Source: Trifolium pratense (taxonomy: Eukaryota; Streptophyta; Magnoliopsida; Fabales; Fabaceae). From it: 64,000 bases of DNA. A model generated the notes under the pieces. The model searched no databases. It was given only the letters and a program-made list of their open reading frames with translations, and was not told where the DNA came from. The number at the start of each line of letters is the position of its first letter. Positions within the stretch are counted from its first letter, which is position 1. Location: contig NC_060059.1 in the NCBI RefSeq assembly GCF_020283565.1, positions 503,501 through 567,500 of the forward strand. The letters are read 5' to 3'. Positions 26,128 through 39,715 of this stretch are shown in pieces. Made by a program: the position numbers and the translations under genes.

Positions 26128-29100
26128 CTATCTTGTTTCCACCTCATCCTGTACTTTAAGGCCATTTCCCTCTTGTTGACTTACGGGACTTTCAACCTCA
26201 GCTGGTTCATCCACATTAGCAGGTTTACCCTATTCAAAGTTAACAAATAAGGTTTTCAGTCACAACAAAGTAACCATGGAAAAAGAATAATAACTAATAA
26301 AAACATTGAATCTTCCGCAATGGCTTTTGAAACTAACCTTGTTTCGATCACGCCATCCAAGTCCAAATGGACGAGAAAGCAAACTTATCCTCCTAGGAGG
26401 GATATCTGTCGTAGGCTCTTGGTTGTTTCTAGATCCTGGAGATTCTGGCTGTGAAGATCTATAAAGCAACAAGGTATAAAGTCAAGATCATCTATAGAGG
26501 GCTTTGAGCATAAACAAGCATAAACAATATAGACTAGTTATTTTTCTTTTCCTTTCCGATATTTATCCAGCAACTATAGGCATTTTTATGAAATAGAAAA
26601 AGAAATTGACATTAATATTTTTGGGTACTCAACCATGGGTTTAGAGCACGGTTTAACTACTATTGTGGTGCTTCCTAGATGCTGAATGTCGTTGGAGGTG
26701 ATTTTAACTTCAAAGAATAAATCTAAAGCTAGACCGTTAAAAAAAGCTGCGGGTGCACATGCATTAAAGAATCAAATATTTCAAACACTTGAAACATACC
26801 GTGGAGATGGTTGCAGTTTAGTCTGGCCAGACTGATACTGCAATGTAGCTTCCAGCATAGATTCTGCCATAACTGCTCTCTTCTCCATTTCTGCAAGTGC
26901 AACAGTTGCTTCTTCATACTTTTCCTGCAAAACAAAAATATTTGATGGATGATAGTCAGATGTTACAGTTCGAAAAATCACCAGTGTTATGATTGAAATA
27001 TAATTTAGCAGTACAAGGCAGCATGAAGTATTATCAGGGAAATGACATAATGTGGATAAGCATAGAGATTTATAAATACTAGTATTTAGAACAAGGCAAC
27101 TCAGTTGATATTAAAGGAAGCTAATTAGGTATGTCAAATATGACGCATCCACCAACACACCGAAGAAAAGTGTGATGACATAATTTGCTATTATCCAGCA
27201 TTCAAAGGTTACAAAAGAAACATCAATTTGGCTCAAAATTTTGCCCTTAATGTAGGGATTCAAGTACAACATTTGGCAGGATATTTGTGAAATTGATGCC
27301 ACACCACTACAATACAATGACACCCAAAGAAATGAATGGCTTTTTGAGAAATAATGATGCTACAAGACACATCATCTAACAAGTAAAACTCCTACACTCC
27401 TAACAAATGCCAACTGGATGTTAAACGTACAAAATGAACGACAAAACCAATGTATACTATCCAAACTAAAGCTCAAAACTGATTTGATATTAACCTGAAA
27501 GCACCACATCTTATCAAAGACAAGTCTTGAATTGATAAGCTTTCAACTGAGGTAGAAACTAATGGAATAGAATGGCAATAATATATGAAAGAGAAAAGCT
27601 AACCTGAAGCACTTGGGAAGCATATCTTTGTGCAGTTGCATCTTGCTCAGTAAACCTGCGAGCATCTTCTGTCACCTTTTGTTCTTGCTCCACTCGCATC
27701 AAGACCTATCAGAAATAAATTCTTACTTTGACAGTGACACAACCTATTTTACCCAAAGAAAGTATAAATTATGAGTAAAAAGGAAACCTGAAGCATTGCA
27801 GTTTCCTGTTCTTGTTTATCAGAAAGTGTTTGTCGAAGCTCAGCAACCTCTTCTTCAAGTTGCTCTACCTAGAGATGATAAGAATTTACACATAAGCTTC
27901 ATAAAGAACAATATTAGAGCTCAGACTGCAAGACGGCTAATGTAACTACTACTCCCTCTAATCCTTAATATAAGAATTGAGTAACTATTGGTTTATAATA
28001 TAGACCAAATACATTAGTTACTCAACGAATCTAAAAAATAATATTTTTCTTATATTAAGGACTAGAGGGAGTAATTGGGTTCAAAAAGAATTATTTAACT
28101 ATATAAGCACTACAGCCCACTTAAACTAATTTGTATCCTGGATAGTGCCGGCCGGTGCTTTGCAAGTGGTAGGTATACCAAGAAAATATAGAACATGCAA
28201 AAAGTGGATAAAGCAATATTATGAATAACAGCGTAGCATACAATTATAATAAAAAAACACCAATTTTGGCATATTTGTGCATCATACAAGACAATAATCA
28301 ATGATCATATTTGCCACAGCCACAGGTCTAGCAATAATCACCCACTGAGAATTGGACAAACTGACAAGTGCCGTACCTTGGCGCTTAGTTGCCGCCTATT
28401 GTCCTGCTTAACCATTTCCATTAACGCCGTTTCAAGCTCCTCTGCTCTGATAAAAGGGAAGAAATTTAAAGGCATAAGCAAAAAGTGGGGGAAAAAACCT
28501 CTTGTAATTTCAGTGGAAAAAGGACAATAAGTATCAAAGACCAATGGACACTCTTTATTATAAAGGAGAATACATTAACCACATTAATCTATTATTATGT
28601 ATGCAGTATTAATCACTTTAGTGGGTATCCACTAAAGAAAGAAGACTCCTACACCAATAACCATGCCCAAGCTCTTCAAATGTAAAAAATACAATAATTA
28701 CGGATTTTAACTTCTCCCCTGCGCAATAAATCAACATTTGTGTTACATCAGATAAGACTGTAGGAATTTAAGATTTGTCCACTCACCATTCTTTAGTCTG
28801 GAGTCCAGCCTGCCAAGCCTAAGTCTATAGCGTAATAAAATGTAAAAGATGCAATAATTTGTATAGTAAAATTACAGATTTTAACTTCTCCCCTGCGCAA
28901 TAAATCAACATTTGTGTTACATCAGATAAGACTATAGGACTCCAAGATTTGTCCACTCACCATTCTTTAGTCTGGAGTCCAGACTGCCAAGCCTAAGTCT
29001 ATAGCGTAATAATGGAAGTAATCAATTCAAAATTTAGAACACTCACAGAAAAAATACACATGACCGTGGAGTTCCCGTTTCTAGGCCAAGTGACACCATG

Positions 29101-32100
29101 GTTCGAGTGTAAGAAATAAAGAGAGGAATGATAAGGGTATGACAGGAATTGGAGTGGAGGAATCTGTCAGGGAAGAAACTAATAGAATGGACAGCAACCA
29201 ATTAGGCAAGAGGAAAGTATGGAAACCTTGTGGAGTCCAGGGAATATGAAGGAAGGAATAGAACCATAAGAGGGATGAATTTGTAAGGGAATTCTGGGAG
29301 GCTTAGGCCTAGGGGCAGAGTTTTAGACTTCTTATTAGAGAACAATATAAGATAGGGTAGAAATTGCCTTGGAAACATAGACTACCTCTTTTGAATTGTT
29401 TGGATAGGAATTGCCTTGTAACAATAGACTACCTATTTCCTTAGTTTATGTGTGAATTCTGCATTCTCTATAGTCTGTGTAATTCTGTTTCCATTGGAAA
29501 CATATTCCCCCATCAATAAAAGTCAGTTTCTACAATTAGATTGTATTTTGGTACCAGTTTCTAACACATTCCTGGTTCTCCTATACCTTTATTTTCTTTC
29601 ATACATTTGTTTTCCATTGATACTGTACTTGGAGCTTGCTCCTAGTTATTCCCATCTAATTGTCTGATTAAAAAAATCAATTCTTACCAAAGAGTCAATG
29701 TGTTTTGTTTAAGTACCTGAGAATAGCCGATCTTTTTTCCTCTAATAATCTGCAAAGTTCAACTTTCAGCCATGCAATCTGCACAGAGCGAGCAACATAA
29801 GATCAATACTATATTAGGTCGTGCTTAGTTGCTTTCTTTTCATTAGATTGACGATTATGAAGGTTAGACTTCTGGGTCCAGGCAATAAGAAAAACTTAAT
29901 CATGCATGTATATCTTCGACACCTTAATTAATTAATCATTTTTAACAAAGATAAGAATAAAACAAGGTAGAGAGTCATTTATGAATTTTAGAAGTATAAT
30001 TGCAATCAGTGACTAAGTTATTTAAAAAAATAGAAAAAAATCAAATACAATTTATTCCTTATTTTAAGTTAGCGACTTCGTGTTACTAGGAAAGATTTCA
30101 CGAGGGGGGAAAATCATTATCATTCTCATCCTGTTTAAGGAGTGTATCTGTAACCATACAAGCCTAAATAAAATCATTGTGCATTGAAATCATCCTTTCA
30201 TAAGTGCGTCACATTATGCAGGAAATTTTCGTCCTTCCACTATCTGTTTTTTTCATTTGGTAGATGAGCATTCATTCATCTAAAAGTCAAATTCCTAACC
30301 TTTTTTATAGGAAAGAAAATTGAAAAAACCTCATAGTCTCAAACAATTCATCTTCACATAGTCCTAGTTTTCTGATATACATTTGTTGTACAAATGTACA
30401 ATCCTTCTAAAATTAGATTTTCAAAGTAAGAAAGGTTGTGGTGATAATTAACTGAACTGAGTGCTATACAGTAAAACAAAACTAACATCTTACACCAATG
30501 TCATATGGAACACAATATCCCATGTCATTAGACAAATTGTGTATTTAACAATGATGTACCAAAACACTGCCCAACTCTGATAAATTGCAGAGGCATTGAA
30601 TTACCAATAGATACCAAAAGCATTTTGCAAATGTTTATCAAGGTATAAAATTGAGTGAAGGACCGGTAGAGGACAACAATTATCCTCAGCGGACACTACC
30701 TGTACTTTAACTATATGAAAACTTGTCGTTAACGGTTCATTTGAGATAAATGGACTCATTGGTGAATCCTCATGAACATACATAAAACTGTTTTTTAAAC
30801 TTTCTGTCTTGGTAATTTGAGAATGTGATTAATTGTCAAGATAACAATAAAATGCATCATTTAACTTCAATGTTCTAACAACAGGAGTGGGGTGTGGATA
30901 AAAGGAAAGACAGAATTAACCTGCTCTGAAAGATCTGGAGCTGAATCTATCTCACCCTCTCCAGTTAAACTAATCAAAATTTCATCTGCATTAGTAGATC
31001 CAGATTCTGAACGGGATAAATTCCCAAGTACTGGCACATTATTCGATTGCTCAAATAGCTTTGATACGAGACCCTTAGCATCCCTCAAAGCTTTAAGCCC
31101 TTTTGATCTTTCTTCAATTGCAGCTATTACAGCTGGTCTATGTTTATTCCTCAGCTGCTGCAATCGAACTTCATTTATATTTTGGTAACCCATGCAAGCT
31201 GTCAATACAAGCTGACTGCTATCAAATGTGGAGCCGGCTAATGACTGAAGTAAAGTTACTGCATCTCCAGCATCCTTTGTTGTTACCAGTGCTGGACCTA
31301 CAGGACACAGTGCAATTACGTCTCGTGACAATATGGATAACTTAAGCTTAAGCATCTAGTTTACTTTCCCAATAAACAACAAATATTTTCAGCCAGTACC
31401 ATATAGCTCCATTAAAGCAACTGCAGTTCTAAATAGCATGACTCGGTTTCCTTCAAAAAGAAGCACATCCCACACTCGAAGAACTGAAGTACACATAAGT
31501 ACAATAAATCAGGAGGAAGCTTAGGCTATAGAAAACAAATGCTCATTATAAGACTAAGCTACAATATTCAATAGATAAAACATAAAACCTGACCACTTTC
31601 CCAAGGAAGCATGTTCACAAAAATGGAAAGAAACCATGGTCCGGTAACCCATGCAACTTGCACTCCCAGATAATCTAGATGATTGGCTGCAAAAGAAGCA
31701 CAGAGAAAAAAAAAATTAACAATTAAGGAAGGTACACTACAAAACAAACTTCACTTTGTGAGTTCAAAGACATAAAAAAGATTTAAAACGTATACAAACC
31801 CAATTTGGGAAACCTCTCCCGCACCAACTCTTCAAAAACAAGTTGATCCACCTGATAAAATATGTATTTGAATATATGTAAAAAATTCAAACAATGCAAT
31901 TTAATTTACTCCAAAAATAAAAATAAAAATAAAAAATTTACTCAAATATCTTTATAAGAATAAATACCTGAGACTCTATCATATCCTCTGAATAATAGCC
32001 ATCAAAATAATCATCTAAAATGCCCATTAAAGTCCTGGCAAAAAATCATAGCGATATAAAATTAGTTCAAATTTGCAATATGAAAGATGCTGCATAATTA

Positions 32101-34443
32101 TGGTGCCATTCCTTCATGACATCGGTACTCATTAAATACATGACCATTTTAAATGATGAAGCCATATTGGCACGTCTTGTGCTAATAGACTATTTTTATA
32201 TATATATATATATCTCATTTTGGCTTGTTCAAAAAAAAAATGATGAAGCCATATCTACAGTCTATACTTTGAAAAAGTGCACATATTGAGTATATACTCT
32301 AGAAATCTAAGGAAGATGAAGACCTACCAAAAGGCATTTTCCTCAGGCATCAAAAGCAGCAATAAGCCAGCAAAAAAATTCATGGCCTGCAATTTGAATT
32401 ATCCCAAAAAGCTAATTCAATAGGTTATAGAAGTCAAGAACATATGACTGTCCATGTGATGAGGCATACAATAAATTCTGGCTTAAATTATTTCATTATC
32501 CATGTTGTGGTACAGATCATTAATATTCATGAATCAAAGATATTAAAGGTGTCCGTGAGGCATTGATTATGAATCTTTGCACCTTCAGCCAGGCATGCAG
32601 GAGTAAGACAGCATCTTAAGACAATGCAGGAATAATAAAGCATCGTATTCTTCAAATCAATTACAATTTCAATACGATGTAGGAGTAAGACATCATCTCA
32701 AATATATGAACCATTCTAATCATGCTCTGTACATATTTCAAGCTCAAAGATCTTTCACATGAAAATGTTGCTATAGATATAAACTATAAACAATTTCTGC
32801 ACCACAGTGATACAGGTTATGCCACAGTGGTACAGATCGTCTTCAACTAATTATAATATCATCTTGGGAAACACGGTGGTCAAAAGTCCAAACTACCTCA
32901 ACAAAGATCTATAATTCATTTTGTGCCTGTGAATCAATATGTGGTTGATGTTTACTTCCCAAATAGAAAATACAGATCTGGCAGGCTTTTAAAGCTCTTT
33001 TTATCAATTGTTTTTGGATTCCTTGGCCTATAACTTGAAGGTCACAAAATTCTGGCCACCAGTTATTTAAAGAAAAAAATAGTATAACATGATTATATGT
33101 GAACAAATATTTATCCAGACACCTTATTAGATTGTTTGACAGATAGATTTTTCAAGCAAAATCCATCGGAACCACCGGGAAAAACTTCTGTTAAAATACT
33201 TAAATACATTAAATTATTTTCAGAAGCAGAGACCTGACAGTAACCAACAGAGGGATTATGTCGAGCATATGCAGTAAGTAACCGTCTCAAAGCATTTCTA
33301 CCATCCTCATCCAAAGCAGGATGACCAGGAAATGTCCGCGGTAGATCCTACACAAACAAGCAACAATTGATGACTTTCGACAATATCTTATTCTAGTGTC
33401 GTAAAGTTAATATCACAGCATCATGAGCAACGAAGTTAGGTGTCACAGGTAAGGACCTTCTCAATTTGTCCTTTCCATTTTTCTGGTACATGTATGAACT
33501 CTCCATTTGTTTTCCCATCACTGTCATCTAATTGCGTGTTTTGATGATTAGTTTTAATTTTACAATCACCATTGGAGGCTAGTAGATCCTGATAATACTT
33601 CTCTATCCGCCTTTCTTTGACACCCACAAAAGCTTGCCAGAGCTGAAGCAAAAGAACAAACAAGGGTAGCTCACCAAAAATAAAAACACTTCACAAGAAA
33701 TGGATGTCTCATGTATATATAGGTTACCTCTCCCCTCAGTGCCATTGGCACTCCCCCACGAACAAGAACTTCCAACTCTTCTTTCCAAGGAGACGAATCC
33801 TCTAGCGGTGCAGCGTCAGCAGCAATACCATTTGCAGAGGTACTCAAGCCATCAACAAGAGGAGTATCTGGACTAGGATCAGACCTTTCAACATCATAGA
33901 ACTCCTCATCAGAGTCTTCCTCAGTTTCAGTAATCTGCTCATCTTTAGACACACCTTTCTTATTTTTTTCGTCTTTTACTGACACAGCTTTCTTCTTTAC
34001 ACGAGTGCTCATCATATCCTCAATAGTATGAAGAGACGATCTTATGGTTGACCATAACTGGACTCTATGAATTCTTGTCTCCTCAGGTGTCGGTAACTCC
34101 TCCTTTTGACTACCATTTTCAGCTGGACTACCAGGCGTCTGGTCGCTTGCCCGATGTCCATCAACCCCATTCTCCGAGCTGGCATCGGCTTCTTTCCCGG
34201 CAGCTTCATCACCAGAAACCTTCTCATCTTCCACCACAGCTGATCCATTTGTGTTCAATTCAGAAGACTCCGTCTCCGCCTGTCTCTCTAAAAACGATTT
34301 CCACCGCTCTGACCTTTCCTCTTCTTCCTCCTGAAATCACAATTGAGTAAGTTTTAAACTCAAAACAACTGCCAGACTAGACTAGAATATTACACATTTT
34401 CCACTTTGAGAAAGTTAAGAAAAACAATTAGCACCAACATGTA

Positions 34444-34497
<54 letters not shown>

Positions 34498-35180
34498 AAA
34501 AATAAGATCATAAAGTTAAATTTCCTTCACATTATTCTCTTATTCTTTCCCCTAAAACAAAAGAAGAATAAGCAACATGACAAGACCTTGTATATGTTGG
34601 CGTATTCGCGGTATCTCTGCAAGTGCTGAGGTCGCACAGTAAAACCATAGGCATCCCTGTCAACACCAAAATACACATTATTAATTTCCAAAAATACAAT
34701 TACATGTAGATAAAACACAAGAAAAAATTACCAAATGCAGATTAACACGGGAAAATGAAGAACTAATAGAATTGAAATCGATCAAAACAAAAATTAAAAA
34801 CATTAAACAACAAACTGAAACAAAATCAAACACCGAAGCAAAAGGCACTTAACATTTCGCACAAAACACACTCACGCAACATTGCCTCATTCTCAATAAT
34901 CAATCAATCATTTCTAAGTAAATGAAGAAACGAAACATTGAACACTAACTGACACTGAATTGAGCGAGATCGAACTTAATAATAATAATAATAATTTGAT
35001 TATTAACGGAGCGGTTACAGAACAAATAAAGTAAAACCCTCAACCCTAAGACTTTTTTGAAAAGAAACGGAAGAGAAATCGATGATGAAGTAGAAATTGA
35101 TGGATCTAGAAGAGAGAGTGAAGTGAATACCTCTTGTGATCGAAGGTGATAACAGGATTTGAAGCTTTGCGAGTCTTCAT
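26128..35180 (-). CDS. TBC-domain Rab GTPase-activating protein with C-terminal coiled coil
   Basis: Stimulates GTP hydrolysis by a Rab GTPase in membrane traffic. Eighteen exons, from 35131-35180, 34588-34656 and 33728-34330 through 33457-33642, 33234-33347, 32328-32386, 31968-32034, 31800-31851, 31594-31686, 31400-31483, 30921-31297, 29717-29778, 28377-28446, 27788-27868, 27604-27705, 26800-26924 and 26338-26458 to 26128-26229, encoding about 805 residues. N-terminus [17 protein letters not shown], then an acidic low-complexity stretch. The TBC domain follows ([20 protein letters not shown]), with both catalytic fingers: [12 protein letters not shown] (Arg finger, IxxDxxR) and SVGYCQAMNF (Gln finger). 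[20 protein letters not shown] closes the domain. A long coiled coil ([20 protein letters not shown] to [16 protein letters not shown]) and a Ser/Pro-rich tail end at TAG. It resembles Arabidopsis At3g55020/At2g39280. The ATG sits in the first short exon, after a CT-rich leader. Confidence 0.93.
27952..28071. mobile_element. Short Stowaway-type MITE in a Rab-GAP intron
   Basis: 120 bp with inverted ends CTCCCTCTAATCCTTAATAT and ATATTAAGGACTAGAGGGAG, and TA duplicated on each side (27950-27951, 28072-28073). Lies in the intron between the exons at 28377-28446 and 27788-27868. Confidence 0.87.
28697..29011. repeat. Tandem duplication, about 174-bp period
   Basis: A block starting ATTACGGATTTTAACTTCTC and ending near TAAGTCTATAGCGTAATAA occurs at about 28697-28836 and again at 28871-29011 with a few substitutions. 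It is intronic in the Rab-GAP gene. Confidence 0.85.
29040..29580 (+). mobile_element. Possible LTR-retrotransposon remnant in a Rab-GAP intron
   Basis: Next to the tandem duplication lies about 0.5 kb of less AT-rich DNA. It ends in CCATCAATAAAAGTCAGTTTC and then TTTTGGTACCAGTTTCTAAC, which resembles the end of a plant LTR followed by a primer-binding site for initiator tRNA-Met (TGGTATCAGAGC), but imperfectly. No protein domain is visible. The call rests on this junction only. Confidence 0.3.
34449..34496. repeat. (TA)n microsatellite
   Basis: About 24 uninterrupted TA units in the second intron of the Rab-GAP gene. Confidence 0.95.
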
Positions 35181-35362
35181 TTTTGGATCGGAAGAGACGA
35201 AGAAATAGTGTTGAAAATAAGAAGATCTCGTTTTACTTGATTTTCTTCTTCTTCTTCTTCTTCCGCAACTGAATTTTGGTTATGTGTGCGTTTTCGTAGT
35301 AGAAGCTAGTAAGAGTAGAGAGAGAGAAATAGTGTGTGGGAGAGAGCACATGCACACTAGGC

Positions 35363-35400
<38 letters not shown>
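35181..35400 (-). promoter_or_regulatory. 5' leader of the Rab-GAP gene with CTT and GA simple repeats
   Basis: A CTT-rich tract (about 35243-35265) and a long GA run (35366-35399) lie just upstream of the start at 35180. Pyrimidine-rich leaders of this kind are usual for plant genes. No TATA box is assigned. Confidence 0.4.
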
Positions 35401-35402
<2 letters not shown>

Positions 35403-35964
35403 TGGCGTCACGTTATTAAAAACATGTGCTGCGTGATGGCTTCACGGAATGCCAAAAGCTAAAAAGTTGGTTTCGTTTCCTCAATTTCTACTTTTCATCA
35501 ACAGTCAACATGCCTTTTTTCCATTATCATATTTTTTTTCTTAATTAATCACCTTAGAATATTTTTGTAAATTTGTCTTTTACTCTTCATTTAACAATTC
35601 AATTAATTCTATTTTCTACGTTTAGTACTATGGTAGTAAGAATATTGACATTTAAATCATATAGGAAATATCTTATCTATCCATTAAAAAAAAATCTTAT
35701 CTCATAAATTTATTTATGTATTACTGTAGTCAATCAAATAAAAAATATAGTATCGCTAGAGATTCAGATACTCCGTATTTTTGGCTGGTTTCTGATGATT
35801 TTGGAAACACCGCAACTTGATGTGTCTAAATAATGAGACTTGATCTTTAAGTTGGCTTTCCTTTAACATTTGAGTTATGGTCAAAACCTTCAAAAGTTGT
35901 TTCTACCCCACTTCTAACGAATAATTAGTTGAAAGTTATATCAATTGAAACCACAATAATTATT

Positions 35965-36136
35965 TGGGTCTTGCTAATATGTGCCCTAAGGGCACGTGCT
36001 AAGGAGCTTTAAATGAAAGTTTTGTATTGGAAAAAACAAGATTTTGACTTCGTAAAAGTTGAATGCATAACTTTTAAGATAAAATTACTGTATGAAGTAT
36101 CTTAAAATGTGCCCTTACGACACATGTTAGTTTTTT
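35965..36136. mobile_element. Unclassified MITE-like element, copy 1
   Basis: Begins GGGTCTTGCTAATATGTGCC and ends with the inverse pattern GGCAC... (TGCCCTTACGACACATGTTAG). The ends pair partly as inverted repeats. The same family occurs at 37604-37788. No coding capacity. Confidence 0.5.
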
Positions 36137-36164
36137 CCTAACTATTTATGTGTCATCCTTAATG

Positions 36165-36575
36165 TGGATGAAAGTTGGCTCGATTCTCCCGTTCAATTTG
36201 AATTTGGTAGTATTATTATAAACATCTTCGATCACTATCTTGTAGGCTTATCAAGTTTCATTCAAATGTCATCTTACATTTTGCTAGTTGGACCGTATGC
36301 TATCTGCGAGGGCCTCTTGTTGGCCAAAAACATGATTATTGATGAATTTGTCCGCTACTAAATGTTGTCTTGGTCCAAGATATAAAAGAGATATTATATC
36401 AAACCGATGTTTTTCTTTATCACACACTTGACACTTACAAAGATGAATCAATATGTGCAGATTTTTCTTCGTTAAATTTGGAGTCTCCTCAGATGCCGAC
36501 TTAATGCTTCTTCTCCAGACGTTTGTGATCTTAAAAACAACACGATGAAAACACATTTTCTTCATGAATAGTTTT
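36165..36575 (+). pseudogene. RNase H-like fragment of a non-LTR retrotransposon
   Basis: On the plus strand a broken frame reads DESWLDSPVQFEFGSIIINI, then AICEGLLLAKNMIIDEFVRY, and, after frame changes, stretches resembling HTL..... CADF and SSDADLML. This is the layout of the plant retroelement RNase H domain (VDGS... GGIIR... AICEGL.LA... L.EGN.CAD..AK.G). Stops and shifts interrupt it. An antisense frame of 93 codons over the same DNA has no recognisable domain. Confidence 0.5.
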
Positions 36576-37042
36576 TCTTTTTAATTTGTGTTTTCTTTAT
36601 TTTTTTAGCTTCCTTACAAACAAAAGGAAAAAGAGCCAAAGTATGTTAAAGTATCTAAATTTTTTTGTATTAATTAGTATAATAAATATAATTTTTTTTG
36701 TTGACATAAATTGGATATCCTTCACGCACAATTGTAAAATTTTTTCTCTCATTTCACCAAAAAAATAAAAAATCTCTCGAGTCTTATGAGAACCAAATGG
36801 ATTGCAACTCATCTAAGAATTTTAATACTACTGCATACTCAAGTCGGAGATTGAATTCAAGACTTTATAGTTAAGTTAGAAGAAACTCATGTTATCTCAT
36901 ATAAATGTTATTGGATAAATCCATACAGACAAAGTGGTTGGACGAAGTTCAAATACTAATTATAAAGTCTTACCTAATAATTTTAATATTTTTATCGATT
37001 GAGTTAAAATTTATCGACATAAATTGAATTTTTATATAACTA

Positions 37043-37127
37043 AGAATGTGTTTGGTTTTGTGAAAAAAAGGTAGAAAGAAAAAAATTACGGAAATTGATG
37101 AATGAACTTCAAAACCAAACAAAGCTT
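37043..37127. repeat. Short inverted-repeat element
   Basis: TGTGTTTGGTTTTG at the left and CAAAACCAAACA at the right enclose about 60 bp that share AAATTACGGAAATTGATGAA with the hairpin at 38510-38640. Possibly a deleted MITE of the same family. Confidence 0.35.
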
Positions 37128-37603
37128 AAATGTACGAGCTTAAAAAAATAAATTCATTCATTAAATTCCTTAAAAGTAATTAAATTCGTGTAATTATTTT
37201 TTGAGACAAAATAAGAGTACACTTTGTCTTTGTGCTTTTTAACCCCCAAAAAGTGTGGTTGATTCAGATTCAGGTGGACCCGCCAATTATACACTGTCCT
37301 GCTTTCAACACCGACACAAAATTACACATCCCTGGTCGTAATAAATTCTCAATAAACTTCTTTTTCTTGGTAAAAAAGTTGCAAAAAATTCGAAAATAAT
37401 TACTGAAATTTACTGTGCAAAGATTGTACCTGTTGAACTAGTAATGTACTAACAAAAAAAAAAAAGTTCAATTAATAATATCATACTACGAGGACTCATA
37501 TTTGATTCTTCTTGTTGTCTTGAAAAGCTTGTTGGTTACTGGTTATTGGTTAGGAATATGCACAAACTAGTAATGTAAAAAAAAAAAATCAACTAATAAT
37601 ATT

Positions 37604-37788
37604 TGGGTCTTGCTAACGAATGCCCCGGGGTACTCTTTAAGCATTCCATTTAAAAAACTTTTTATTCAAAAAGTTAAACACTACAATTTTCAATGCGTAG
37701 ACTTTACGCATTCCGATAAAAATTCTATAAAAAACTTACTATTTAAGACTTAAAGAGTGCCCCGGAGGCACTATTTAGCATTTGCCAT
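37604..37788. mobile_element. Unclassified MITE-like element, copy 2
   Basis: Begins GGGTCTTGCTAACGAATGCC and ends GGCACTATTTAGCATTTGCC; the ends are imperfect inverted repeats including CCCCGG, ACTCTTTAAG and its complement. It shares the GGGTCTTGCTAA head with the element at 35965. About 185 bp, non-coding. Confidence 0.55.
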
Positions 37789-38509
37789 AATATTTTAGTA
37801 GGACTTACATTTAATTTTGTTTTTAGAGAAATGTTATTATCAAATTCTCTAATCTAGCTAGTTAGTTCTTCAAAACTTAATTTTTCTCTAATCTAGCTAG
37901 TTAGTTCTTCGTACCCAAATTATCTACATCTACATTTTAACTAATAGAAAAATCATAATATTACACTGAGGCATGGGGGTTATAACGAGTAATGATTGGG
38001 TTAGACAAAAAACAATTTTTAAATCTAATTGCATATCATCAAGTAGATAATTGTTAACATAGTTTATAAATTAATATATCAAAATAGCATCCTCTTCGAA
38101 ATATAACAAAATAGAATCACATATTATTTTATTTTTTTAAAATAGCATAATTGTAAAATGCAATAAAATGCTCATGTACAAAAAAAAAATGTACCCAAAA
38201 AAATGGTCATGCAAAACATTTTTATAATACAATGTATATCAATATTAAATGCTGTGTCAAAAAAAATTAATGCATAAAGTATTTACTTTACATCTTATGG
38301 AACCCTTGATGAGAGTTTATTTACTAATAAAGACACAGATCATCTCTTTTGTGGATCGCTCTTATGACACTTTGGATCATCTTTTCAGAACAATCCGAGA
38401 TTGATCTGATTGGTTCGAAATGTATTAGTACATATTCCTTTGAAAAATCTTCCATGATAAACTCTTGATAAATGTGAATAAAAAACACTCTACTTGCACC
38501 CCATTCTAG

Positions 38510-38635
38510 AAAGAAAATAGATAGAAAGAAAATTATGGAAATCAATGAATGAACTTAGACTTTATAATAAATGTTATTCATTGATTTTCGTAATTTATCT
38601 TCATTCCACTTTCTTTCAATATAACCAAACCAACG
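38510..38635. repeat. Imperfect hairpin, probable MITE remnant
   Basis: GAAAGAAAATTATGGAAATC followed by AATGAATG pairs with ATTCATTGATTTTCGTAATT and CACTTTCTTTC downstream across a loop of about 20 bases. Related to the short element at 37043. Confidence 0.4.
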
Positions 38636-39325
38636 ATAAGATTGCTTATCAAAAAAAAAAAAAACCAACGATAAGATTAATCTCTCAACGATTATGTCCA
38701 TGTTAACCAGTGTATTGGTGCAAATTCACGTCACATGACCCATTAGAACAAATTATTCAGATTGGGAATGTATGATTGGTTGAGTTGAAATATCTCTAAT
38801 GAGGATATTGGTTCACCTACTACGCTATGTACCCTAAGAGCATCTATAATGAAACTTCTCATTGTAAGCTTGTATACACAAGCTTGGTGGATAATTGAGT
38901 CTCACATATACACACACTCATTTATACTATTTTTTTACTAATCTTTTATATTATAAGCTTGTATACACAAGCAAATCCTAAACCCTAATTTGTTTTACCT
39001 CCATTTTATCTTGCAATTTTTATTAAAAAATAATACAATTTTGCCTTGACTAGGATTCGAACCTGCAACCCTTTAATGCAAAGCAATATTTCTAACCACC
39101 ATGACAACTATACCAATTGTGATTAAAATTATGTGCAATAATTGATAAACACCATCAATTTTAAAAGTATATCATATCAAAATTATTGTTGACTATATTA
39201 TTCATCACGAAATATTTTTATGTCTTTCCTGATTAATGATTTTTTTCTACCGGATCATAAATTTAGAGAATAATTATCATGCGAGATTTGGAAAGTTATT
39301 ATCACGTGTGATTTGGAAAGTTATA

Positions 39326-39344
39326 TATATATATATATATATTC
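39326..39344. repeat. Short (TA)n tract
   Basis: Nine to ten TA units upstream of the Helitron relic; no function inferred. Confidence 0.8.
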
Positions 39345-39715
39345 CCATACTATAACACTTTCACCAATATTGAAATCTATTAAAAAAAAAGAATCTTTCA
39401 CATTTCAATGTCTCATGTAACCTTGCTTATATAACTTTTTAAAATATTTATTATGCAGTTTATTAAATTGTAGTATTTTAAAATTGGAAAAAGAATTTTG
39501 TCAAAAAAAAAATGGAAAAAGAATTGATATTTTTTATAAATACCCTTTATTTTTACGTTAATGTATCCAAACATAAATCAATTCTGTTTTAACTCACTTT
39601 TAACCAAAATCAAATCTATCAAACCCAATTCTGCTAAATCAATTTTTTTTTGCAATACAACCAAACACAATCATAGTCACGTCACTAATCACATTCGTTA
39701 TTTTGATTTTAACAT

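Noticed and set aside
36284..36565. 93-codon minus-strand frame
   Set aside because: The opposite strand carries the RNase H-like pattern, so this is a shadow.
39045..39120. tRNA-like sequence (AGGATTCGAACCTGCAACCC)
   Set aside because: Only a B-box-like core is present; no acceptor stem, no A box at the right distance. Probably part of a repeat.
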